Shown: positions 16,460 through 27,300 of the stretch, piece by piece
Numbering within the stretch: position 1 is the stretch's first letter
Layout: every line of letters starts with the position of its first letter
Source: Antedon bifida
Lineage: Eukaryota; Echinodermata; Crinoidea; Comatulida; Antedonidae
Length of the DNA stretch: 64,000 nucleotides
Direction: 5' to 3'
Assembly: GCA_963402885.1 (NCBI GenBank)
Contig: OY727094.1
Coordinates: 35,404,501 to 35,468,500 of the forward strand
Made by a program: the position numbers and the translations under genes
Notes under the pieces: generated by a model
Told to the model about the DNA's origin: nothing
What the model saw: the letters and a program-made list of their open reading frames with translations, nothing else
Database searches by the model: none

Positions 16460-17129
16460 TTATGAGTTTGAAAGTCTCGACGTCAATACCTCATCATAAG
16501 GTCCGTTCTCAATAAAGGACCCACGGTCCAAATCCAACCCATGGGTGAAATGCAAAAAACTGTAGAACCCTGACAAAAATATAAAATAATTGTTATAGAG
16601 TAATGTATCACTTCATCTTCAATGAAATGATGATACATTTACATATAGACGTTCAGCGGTACACGTTTAATTGCAATTGAGTTGCATTGTTTCTTTTTAT
16701 TTACGTAAACTGGTTATTAGTTTGTTGTTGAGAGTATAGAATTTAATTGTTTTATTACGCAACAATTTACTAGGCGTAAGAACTAGACGTAGCATTCGCG
16801 GAAGTAGATGAAGATTTTGGATCATGATCAAAACAATTCACCTTTATTCGTGGTAACCGTTATCATTGGTTTACGTATAGTGTCCTTGGATGGCTCTCTT
16901 AAATCATCCTATGTGTATCTATCTTACATTTTAGGAGCGTTCACCACTTAACGCACTTTTCCTCGTCTATTTACAGGTAATTGTCATACGAAAAAACATA
17001 AAAGGCACCGCCGTATGCACGTGGTATTACATCTTTTGTAGGGTTAGAGCGCGTCCATAAACGACGACAAATTAATAATGAAATGGTGTGAATTGAGTGT
17101 ATTGAAAATCCGTGAGATTTGTCGATCAT
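16460..17129 (-). CDS. Putative small two-exon orphan protein (84 aa)
   Basis: Exon 16975-17129 starts with ATG (MIDKSHGFSIHSIHT...), ends at a CT|GTAAAT donor in phase 2, and joins exon 16460-16559 behind a TCTACAG acceptor with the matching phase, giving ...AFYVFSYDNYLFLHFTHGLD... and then GSFIENGPYDEVLTSRLSNS before TAA. A TATAAAAG lies about 90 bp upstream on the same strand. The composition looks protein-like (mixed aromatic, Gly and charged residues), but I recognise no family and see no signal peptide. A second donor-like site inside exon 2 (GAG|GTATTG) could splice to exons I did not find. This is a hypothesis from phase and splice signals only. Confidence 0.3.
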
Positions 17130-17220
17130 TGGATCAATTTTTATTAGAGAGTGATACACAGGCTCTTTGTTGTTGATGTTGTTGTTATAGATATAAACAC
17201 AATGTATGCGTTGGTGCAAC

Positions 17221-17228
17221 CTTTTATA
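17221..17228 (-). promoter_or_regulatory. TATA box for the putative orphan gene
   Basis: TATAAAAG on the minus strand lies about 92 bp upstream of the proposed ATG at 17129, a normal spacing for a TATA promoter with a short 5' UTR. Confidence 0.25.
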
Positions 17229-17805
17229 GAAGGAGCGATATAGGCCTAGTATCTGTATCGTACCATTAAGATAATGACGGATTCACTGAGGAGGTGGAGA
17301 GAGCGCGGGCAGATGTGGCCGGCCATCACCTTAATTACTGTAAGCCCAAGAACCAACCACCTTACCAAATTTATATACACAATTCCCTTATATGGAATAA
17401 CTTTCATTAGTTACTGCTTTTATCCTATTTTAATAATACTAGAAATTGTTTAGTAAATAAAATTCATCATAAATAATTTAGGCCTTGCAGCTGCATAACT
17501 ATATAAATAATTTGTGTCCGTTACCGATTTGTTGTTTCACTTTAAAAATTAAATTGCTTGAAAACAGAATACTTTACTAAATATTATTAGTATTTATTAA
17601 ATATTATCACAAAATTAATTAACATAAAATTGAAACTGTTTTTTCAAAAACCACCAAACTCCAAATATAAGAATAAAGCTACAAATAATTAAAGGCCTAT
17701 TCACAATATTAGAATTCGGGTTCGAATGTTTGGCCACTTTATATCTTTCACATAGGTGTTTAAAACAGAAAACGATTTTTGAGAATTACGCGCTGCTGTT
17801 TTCTC

Positions 17806-17955
17806 ATTGGTTCACACTATGACGTAACGCAAGGATGTAAGCGGGACGCAAGTAATTTAACCAATCACTGGTGACGGATCATTCGAACTGTCGCTTGTGA
17901 TTGGTCAAATCTCTTGCGTAGAACGTCCTTGCGTTGCATCTTAGTGGGAGCCAAT
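17806..17955. mobile_element. Foldback MITE with CCAAT-rich interior
   Basis: The left end ATTGGTTCACACTATGACG and inverted right end (complement ATTGGCTCCCACTAAGATG) pair over about 30 bp. Internally AACCAATCACTGGTGACGG faces CGCTTGTGATTGGTC, so most of the 150 bp can fold back. The family recurs at 19811-19946 and, more degraded, near 25385-25445, 46365-46450 and 63505-63600. Confidence 0.6.
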
Positions 17956-18600
17956 CATTATAAAGAAACAGCTAAAGGTCTGCATGATAAAGTGTCGTCA
18001 CAAATTCTAAATGTTACGTCACAATCTAGCTTCACATTTTTATGGAGATTAATATCTGTCTCTGTCGATCATGTTTTCTCGTTCAAAGTTAATGTACTAT
18101 CTTCTTTTGTGCTAGTTGTACTTTGAGGATTGCGTGAGAGACCTAGATTATTATTTATTGACGAATGCACTGAATCCATTAAAATCATATAACAACAAGG
18201 TTTGGTTTCATCAAGAGACATTTCTGGGGGAAAATATGTAATTGAAATAGCGGCATAAATGATTCTCAGCCAGTCAGATAAAACCCATGATTCTTAATAA
18301 TAATAATTAATGCCTATGTAATGTCACTTAACGTTATATCAAGTATGTAGGCCTTCAACAATAACATATCAATTATCTTTTCACTTATTGAGATACAAAA
18401 TAAAATAAACAAAAAGCTAAATAAAACGTGACAATTGTAGAAAGTGTTGCCCTTTAGATATTTGACAACAAACGCTTGTCTCTTTATTACGAGGTGTATA
18501 TATAATTAAATCGTAATAGTGTTATATGGAATGTTGTAATTTATATGAAGTATTCCTTTCATGATACATGTACAAAGGTTACTCGTCTTTCTCTGAACTA

Positions 18601-18755
18601 AAGGGCCTGTTCCGGTTCCGGTCCGGTGCCGGAAAATCAAATCGAATGTTTCATTTTCACGCGGCTACGCGCAAATGTATTGGCGAAACATTCACGTTCG
18701 ATTTGATTGTCGGCGCCGGACCTGAACCGTGCCGGAACAGATGTGAAAGACTCTA
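18601..18755. mobile_element. GC-rich foldback element
   Basis: CCGGTTCCGGTCCGGTGCCGG followed by AATCAAATCGAATGTTTC is mirrored by GAAACATTCACGTTCGATTTG and CGGCGCCGGACC...GTGCCGG. The whole 155 bp is a near-perfect hairpin. Related GC-rich elements occur at 57291-57494 and near 59580-59700. Confidence 0.6.
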
Positions 18756-19810
18756 TAAACCTTTTCTTTCTGTTTTTCTTTTTAAAAAATACGACGTACT
18801 CTGTGATGGGATTAGGCTAGTTTAAGTTGTGCTTTAGTTAATTCCACATCGAAAGTTTATTAGGCCATTTTGATGGTGAAAGTAAGAAACTAGAAACCAT
18901 GAGCGCGCGAACCATAATTTGCCTAAATATCATTTAATTTCTCTCCGATTAGCAAATTTTATTTAACCGATCCATTCCCATGTGTGTTGGGGATTTTTAG
19001 TTACGAATGAACCAAATTTCTACATAGTTTCTACTTGTTTGTAACTTGCATTTTGTGATAGACATTGTAAAAAAAGTCACTATAATTAACGTCAAAATGA
19101 CCAAGGAGCCATATTTCAATTGTCGATCACGTCAGATTTCGATATCCAGCAAAGGAATCATTGTTGCGAAATATTGTCTGTACAGTTCGAATTATGTTAA
19201 ATCAGCCTGCGACGTAACACATTCAGACAGATAAAAGTGACGAAACAAATAAAATACAACGCGATGTCGTCAATTTAAGAAGCTACTGCAGTTTCCAATA
19301 TTGAAATGATTGATGTTATTGCGCAGTATTTGTGGACAATATGTCTGAATTTTCTATAGGATTATTTATATCATCTTGTTAGTCGTCTGAAGAATTTAAT
19401 GATGTTTTAAGGCATGTCCCGAACATACCGACTGTTGTCCGTGTATGTGATAGGACAGTTTGAATGCTTAAGTGGTCATTCTGTTATAGTTAGTGTCATG
19501 TTTAACATGAGTTTAACGTGAGTGCGTGTGTTAACTTGTAGAATATGTGCACGGTTATTACTCGGAAAGATGTAATAAAGAACAATGACTAAGTCTACTT
19601 AAGGATGTTAACATTTTGATTGTTTTCCCATAAAATTGGGCTTGAAACAGACTTTATAAAAAATTTCAAAAGGATTTGATTTTGTGAATTTAAATTAATT
19701 ATTGAAAACAAAAAAATGTAGTAATAAACCTAGCTTTTGTAAACATAAACAGTTTGAAACTAATCACAACTTTAATAAAATTGTTTACAGCGTCAATTGA
19801 TAGTAATGGT

Positions 19811-19946
19811 TGGTTCCCACTATGAGGTACGCGCAACGCGAAAAATAAATTGACCAATCACAAGCAAAAGTTGGTATGTCCGTCGCTTGTGATTGGTAAA
19901 ATGACTTTAGTTGCGTGTAACATTTCATTGCGTCCAGTTTGAACAA
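19811..19946. mobile_element. Foldback MITE, same family as 17806-17955
   Basis: It starts TGGTTCCCACTATGAGGTACGC, contains TTGACCAATCACAAGC facing GCTTGTGATTGGTAAA, and ends ATTGCGTCCAGTTTGAAC. The inverted halves and internal CCAAT words match the copy at 17806-17955. Confidence 0.6.
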
Positions 19947-20917
19947 ATCTTTTTTTTTTAATTATACCGGTACATCAGTGACGCAAAGATATACACAACT
20001 TATGCGCATTATGTGCACAGTGTTTTCTACGTATAGGCCTACTATACTTATTTGTTTTTATTTAGATTTCAACACAATATCATATTTTCTATAATTTTTT
20101 AACCTCAAACTGTGCATTATAATATAAAAATATCAATTGTTTATCATATGTGCAGTAAAATAGACTGCCCCCACAAAAGAGGGAAGAAAAATGTCGTCTA
20201 CGTTTTATCATACGTTACCTAATCAACGGTTGTAGTTGCGCACACAAAAGGGGTACTAATAGGATTATCAACACTTACACGCGTGCGTCAAACTTATGTA
20301 TCTATTGATGTCAATAACGAACCACTAGCTGTCATTATTAATTATATAAATTACAGTTAAAGCGACAATCAATAACAGTCACAATTTTTTAATCCATGTG
20401 TTGAAGATGTTCTATTCATCGCTGACCAACTGTATTTTAATATTTAAAGAATTACTTTTATCGAAGAAACAGCTTTAATCTGTAGGGATACTCGGCTGGA
20501 CATGTGACGTTTCACGCCAAATAAATGTTTACTGTATACGCTAACTAAAATCTATAATAATTACTAAAATTGATAACGTTCAGTGACACCACAATAACAC
20601 GCGCGTTCAAATTATGATATCCAAAATAGCTTTTTGTCTGTTTTATCATTTTGCGCGAATGAGACAAAATTGTATTTCACTCTTCCTTATGGTTAAATTG
20701 AACTATTATATTTTTACATTGTTAGATTGATATTATGTTAAGGTTTTAAAAAAAATGATTTCTACTTAAAGATAAAATAATTAGATTTAGTTTGATAAAT
20801 ATGCTTGCTCAGTCCGAACCATTTATACGACTAAGTACATTATACTGAAAAGCATCATTTTCCCTGCGGCGGCGTCGCCACCCCAATGATAGACCGGCAA
20901 CGTTTAATAATTTTAAT

Positions 20918-21072
20918 AAAGCTCTGTCTACACACTATCAAATTAGTTTGACAAGAAAGTGTGATGTGCCTAAATATGTTAGAGATTATGCCCAATATGG
21001 TAGTGATATGACATCATCGTGTCCATATATGGGCACATCACATTTTTTTGTCACAGAAGTTTGTAGACTAAC
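20918..21072. mobile_element. MITE copy, CTCTGTCTACAC family
   Basis: The left end AAAGCTCTGTCTACACACTA leads to AGTTTGACAAGAAAGTGTGATG. The right arm (CCATATATGGGCACATCACA then TTTTTTTGTCA) is the diverged inverse. See 51114-51287 for the clearest copy. Confidence 0.6.
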
Positions 21073-24000
21073 TTTGGCACATTACGTGCCAAAGTTAACA
21101 CACATAATATCATGTTTACCGCCAAATTAATTGTTTGTAAACGTTTTATTGATTTTATTGTAAGTCTATAAAATACATTAAGCCAATAACAGAGATGTTC
21201 TTCATTATTCTTTTTCCATTATATTGTAAACAGTTTTGTTAACAAGTAACAGTTACAAGCTACGCATAGAAATGTTTCAACTGACATGTTATATCATTCA
21301 ACGTTCTAGCTACAATAGAAGACTGAAGTATATATCTCATTATAGAGTGTATTTTTGAATTTATAAATGAGAACCAACCAATGACGCCAGCATTATACAT
21401 CTTGACAGGCGCCAATCACTATTCTATCGTTGTATATATCGAGTATTGTATAGGCCTATCTGATAATCATTATTGTAGGCCTAAACCCGGACTGTGAAAC
21501 ACAGTTAATAGCATGTTCCTCACCGCCGAGAAATTCTCCCTGATTTTGTTTTACGACGTATTTGGAAAATGATGCACACCACAAAACGCGGTTTGAGCGA
21601 AATGTGTTGATTTTTAGTGTACAATATAGTATGAATCCCAAAATTCCGAAATCGGTTGATACCTACAAACAGTCGCAATTCCATCGATCAAAAACATTAT
21701 TCGTCGCAAAAAAAGAAATAGTCTTGCACATTACAGATATAGCTGTGCCACTAATCAAAATAGCTTCTATTTCTAAGAACTTCAGAAAATAGCGTAAAGT
21801 ATCTAAGTAATTATTTAACAGATCAAAGTGCGTACAACAACAAACTAGACAAGAAAAGATGGATGTCCTATCACGCATTATTAAAATCGATCTGATTACG
21901 TTCGATTTTAAAGTAAATTAAGCAGTATTAATCTATTTTTTGTGTGTAACAAATACATTTATATATAGAGCTTATTTTAGACAAAACGCTGTGAGATGTG
22001 ACGTATCTAGGACTCAAAGTTTAACATTGACTGGAGCGAAGACACTGCGGTCTGGTGCAGACGATATGTAAGTAATTGGTGAAGATAAAGTGAGAATCGC
22101 TCTTCTCCAAATTAACTATAGTTCAGCATTGTGTCTAGTGTAATATTTCCCATGTACTATACAATTACACTAGACCTACATAATACATTTTCAATGCAGA
22201 ATAACTTGTACGGATTGATCAGAATTATCAACGTCAATGTCTCTTTTTTTTAGTGTCGTCACCGACGATAACAAGTTATTACGTCACGTTAGTGCTATCA
22301 AGGTGGCTGCATATCGGCTTCTTCGGCCTCTTATTATACTCTTTTGTTCACTTTTTACCTTTTTTTATTCATTTGATTAATGATAATAATCTAAGTGAAG
22401 CATTTTATGACGTATACGGTATATAATTTAGCTTTAGCTTTGAAGACAAAACCTTGTAATTATAAAGCACGTTGTAGTACCAAACCGCTGATTAGAGAAT
22501 ACCTGTAACACAGTGTAGTTTAATAAGCAGAACAATGGAATGCATTTTAACGTACAACTTAGAGCAACAATACAATGCGTTTGTTAGTAAAAGCAAACCT
22601 ATTAAAACTATCGTGAAGAAAACGTTTATTCGTTCATGATTATTCATGATAAATGAGAGAACTAATGACGATCTTTGCGTGCCATATCCGATTGCTTTAT
22701 TCTGTAAAGGTTTAATGAGTCTGCTAACGAAGCTAAGAACAGGACTTTTTCTAAAATACACGACAAGTAGAGATGGTATATCCTCGGCTATAAATCACGT
22801 TGTAACAATAATATCGTATAACCTTACAAGCACGTTGCAATATACTTAGATCATTTTCCAATCTGATATTTAACGTTTTTCCTAAGGCCAGATCTTCTAA
22901 TGTAGTAAAAAAAAAACCGGCGCTGATAGTCCTACTTTACAATCATCCATAAAAATGGAACTTTTCTATAATCAAATCATTAGTCTGTATTTTTGTTCAG
23001 AACCTGTATATTGGTCAATACAAATAATTGTGAAACATTTTTTGGGGCTATATTTGTACTTTTACGATCATAACATTTCCAATCCAACAGAAAGATAAAT
23101 GGAATGTGCCGAAATCGTACAAAATGTCAGGCATATTGGTTAGATCTGCATTTTAATTTTGCCGCTTTTTTTTCTTTATGATGCTAATGTTACCCTCCAG
23201 TATTTTATTAGCAATAATGATATATAAACCCCTAAAATTACCTAGAAACCTAGAAACTTGTAACAGACGATAAGGGTTTTTCACTATCTAAAAAGTATTT
23301 AAGAAGAAAGACAAAAACACACACAAATAGAAATTAGGGAAAAAAAGAAGTAAAAGAGATAGAAAATTAAGGAAGTGTAGCTTAAAAATTTATAACGAAA
23401 TATATATAAACAAAAATTAAAACAGTTGAACAGAAACTTTTAACGGAGTTGAGGTCTCGGGCATTACTGGACAGTTTGATTTTTAATATTTAAGAAGCAG
23501 TCTTTTTTTTTACGGAATTTCTTTTTCGGTTATCCATACGATTATGAAGATACTTGTTTAGCCTACTTGTATCTTTTCCGTTTGTTGAGTAAAGTTTGCC
23601 TCATGACGTGAATGGCGTACGTGTGGAAACAAGTGTCAACAGGCGCCATATAACTGGTAAGAAATTAATTGCAATATACTTAATTACTATGAAATGTAAT
23701 GTTCTTACGGACTACACGTTGGTTGATCCCTAGTGGGCCTCCTGCAGGACATTATCGAGTTAGATAAAAAAAATTTGTTGAATTAGTTTGTGTTTTTAAA
23801 TATAAATATTTTTCGCCAATCAAAATATTAGACCTATTTATAATAGTATATAATAGTTTCACTACAATAAATGATACTTTTAAAATCTTTTGATTTATTT
23901 TGCAGAAAATGGAGTAGACATAGGATAGATTGCAATGTCAATGAACTATCAACCGATCTAACAACTCAACTTGTTACGAAATCGTTGATTATCCCAATCC

Positions 24001-24180
24001 ATGCAAATCCACGCAAATACTCATTTTCTTTCAACACTATTAATTGGAAAATCATTAACTGTGACGAAAGAATAATTTTGTAACCTCTAACATTTTTACT
24101 ATAAACAAAAACATTTTATGAAGATATAAAAAAGTGATAATTTAGCAGAGGGGTGATGATTGATGATACAACAACCGGAA

Positions 24181-24189
24181 GTGACGTCC
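24181..24189 (+). promoter_or_regulatory. CRE-like site upstream of somatostatin-type gene
   Basis: GTGACGTCC at 24181-24189 holds seven of the eight bases of the cAMP-response element TGACGTCA, 73 bp upstream of the TATA box. Vertebrate somatostatin promoters contain a well-known CRE near the TATA box; whether this site binds CREB is inferred. Confidence 0.35.
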
Positions 24190-24261
24190 TTAAATGCATG
24201 CGGAAAAAACTTGAGGTTTTAACCGTTGCAACGTGGTTTTTTAATTTACGGCACTGGCGCG

Positions 24262-24268
24262 TATAAAA
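24262..24268 (+). promoter_or_regulatory. TATA box of somatostatin-type gene
   Basis: TATAAAA in a locally GC-rich setting (GCGCGTATAAAACGTCG) lies 129 bp upstream of the start codon, implying transcription starting near 24290-24295 and a 5' UTR of about 105 nt. Confidence 0.6.
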
Positions 24269-24396
24269 CGTCGTTTGAAACTTTCATTCCTTCAATCGAA
24301 CATAGAGCACGAACAGACTATTGCACGAGGAAAACGTTATTGCTTGTATCCCGTCATCTTTGGTTGAACACAGTGTCCAGTTTTGAATTTTATAGT

Positions 24397-27300
24397 ATGG
24401 CAAAATCTGCCGTGTTCGCTATTTTCATTTTTGTCGGTTGTTTTTCAATAATTAGCTCAGCAAGTCTCAGACGAAGACGAAGTACAGATGAAACAAATGT
24501 AAGTTGGAATTATTTTATATCAATTTCGTATTTTGGAAATGTAATATAAATATGTAAAATTTTAAATATTACCCCGTATTTGGTTCACGTGTTGTAATCT
24601 TCACACAGAAAAATGGTTATATCCATTTAGTTTACATTCAGGTAACACTCGTCTTTCAGATGAAACATTAAGATGTGTAACATTATACACTCACAACAGT
24701 TGTATTGAAAAGATTGGTACTTACCACGTAATCGTGAGACCACCGTTAAAAAATCTATAACATTATTACTAGCTCTGCGATGATATTGTTTTCAGTATAT
24801 ATTCTGTAAACACTAATACAAATGATCTTTTCTATAGTAGCCTTAATTTACCGTATACGATAGCATTGTTTCTAAAATTGTATGGCTAGTTTTTTCCACT
24901 AATACCTGGCTGTCACATTCACGTAAGATAGTTCTATTCCAATAGCACTAAGTTGAAAACGTCTTAAATTCATTTCGTTTGGATTTATTTTATAATGCAG
25001 TAGGCCTATTTTCGAAATTGAAATAAAAAATTCAATTCACAAAATTAAACCCTAATACGTGATTATTATTATTCAACCAATGTATTGCCTGTGTCTGAAG
25101 GTTTAAGCACATTGCTTAAATAGAAAATAAATTAAAATGTTTTACAATACATACTATCGTAAAATACTATAATTGAACCTGTAAAACACAATTTGAATGA
25201 ATACAATATATGTTAAATGACACAGCTAAGTATATCAATAAACAACATTTGTATGTGAAAAGAGGTCATAAAGACGAGTAACAAAATAGTAACGGTACAA
25301 CGAACTTTACTCTTAACATTTTCTGTACCGCAAATAGTTGATACAGAAATATTTCTAAAACGCATGCGTCTTCACTATGTTCCACGCTTTACGTTAGGCG
25401 CGCACATTAAAAAACTCACAATCGCAATTGCGTCTAGTTTGAACATCCTTTAAAACCTTTACTATTATTTAACTGTAAAGTGGACCCGATAAATAATTGT
25501 AGAATTGATTAATATCAGATGTTTATGCATCAATGCGATTTCTAGAAAGCATTTGGAAGATAAAAATTAACAGATTAAGTAAATGTCTTCAGGTTGTTAA
25601 AGTGTTTTGAAATAATTGTAATAAACAGTAACGAAACAAAAATGTTTTGCTTTTAACATGATTGAATGAAATCATCTTAGAATGATTTATGCACACCTCA
25701 AAACAACACTTAGGCTGATTTGATGTTATTATAATTGCCCGTTGATAACTAGGTTCAATTGCTTTTAGTCCGTAAATATGCCTACGAACTTATCGAGTAG
25801 TCTAACGTTTGTCAGTTACATTACAAGTACACGTTATATTTTGACATGTGCGTACAATTTCTGTTATGAAGAGTACGCGCGCGTTGTTTCCTTGATTATT
25901 GCTAAACTAATTTAGCCTTTACATTTGGTAAGTGAAGTTCAGACTTAATAATTTTAGCATTTCTTTTTGGTATACGCGTAAACCAATCAATGACCGACAG
26001 TGACTTTGACGTGTAACTTAAGTTATTTTGTGTTGTAAATGAAATGTTAGTTGTAATTCATACTAGTAGAAAAAGTTAAAATAATAATGATAATGCGACT
26101 ATTATATAGCGCTATTTCGTAAAGATCAAAGTTTTTGTTGGAAAAAAAAGAAATCAAAAAGAATAACCAACCAATATTAATATCGGATACAAACCGCGTT
26201 TTCGGAGACTGAACAAGTTTATGTGAACTAAGTTACATGCTGTGTGTTTCGAATGGAACGATTGAAACTGGCCTTTAAAAAGGAAAATCATAAATGGAAT
26301 CATAAATATATAAGCAGCTCTTTTTAAATTATTAGCAACTGCTAAGTGTATTCGGCTATGCACTATTTAAAAGATCACGAAGGGCAAAAGACCACGTTTT
26401 AAACAATTAAATATTACACAAACATGTAGGCTATAATGTAAACATACAATTGACGGGTTTCATTTAAAAAAAAGACAAACTGCACTATTTAAAAGATCAC
26501 GAAGGGCAAAGGACCACGTTTTAAACAATTAAATATGTATAATGTAAACATACAATTGACGGTTTTCATTAAAAAACACGACAAAATGTGAATAAATAGT
26601 AATTATAAATAAGTATTGAAATGATTCATAGCGACAAGATAATAAGCGCAAGTTTTCAAAAATCCTTTGAAGTAGAAATTAAGTCAGTGGTACATCAATA
26701 TGTGAAAGACGTGTACAGCTTATTAATAAATGACTTAGTATTGTTTTTGTTCATTATAATTCTAAGTGAAATTGATATTTGCAATTTATATTAAACCTCA
26801 GAGTTGCCCATGTTGTAGAGGCTGAATAACAGTGAAGCAAGCAACTTAATGCTAGTAGATAGTTTCAGATCAGTCGGATATTATTTGATAACTACCAATG
26901 AAGAGTGAGATGAATCTCACTTGTTCCTGCCTTTACGTGTTGTGATGTTTTATAGGATGCAACATCAGAGTACCAAGGGCAGTAAATAAAGTCCAAATGC
27001 TCACCTCTCACAATTGCATTGTAAATTTTCTCTTTATCTGAGGTAATGTTTAAATCAAGAAAATTTAAAAAAAAAACGATTTCGTATAATAGTTACGGCA
27101 TAGGTAGACTATATACGTTCAAACGACAAACCGGATCCGGTTGGTATTTATATAGATAACTGTAGGCCTATTGCCTGTATTTTTCAGTTACCGGTCAAGA
27201 AGGAGCTTTAACGCCCGTTGACCTACGGTAATATAGTAGTATGTTTATGTTTATCTATCCTAGCATTACAACATGGATTCGACGTCTCGAACATCTCTAT

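Larger units (their letters stand above)
17340..24180. other. Gene-poor interval with several foldback MITEs
   Basis: Only mobile-element signals are clear: 17806-17955, 18601-18755, 19811-19946 and 20918-21072. The longer open frames here (e.g. 21562-21792, 22492-22761, 23871-24083) have no splice context or recognisable protein content. A possible first exon at 17274-17339 (+ strand) is discussed in the findings. Confidence 0.35.

Noticed and set aside
23871..24083. 70-codon open frame after a TTTTGCAG acceptor
   Set aside because: It lies just upstream of the somatostatin-type promoter, has no donor partner and no recognisable sequence; chance is likely.
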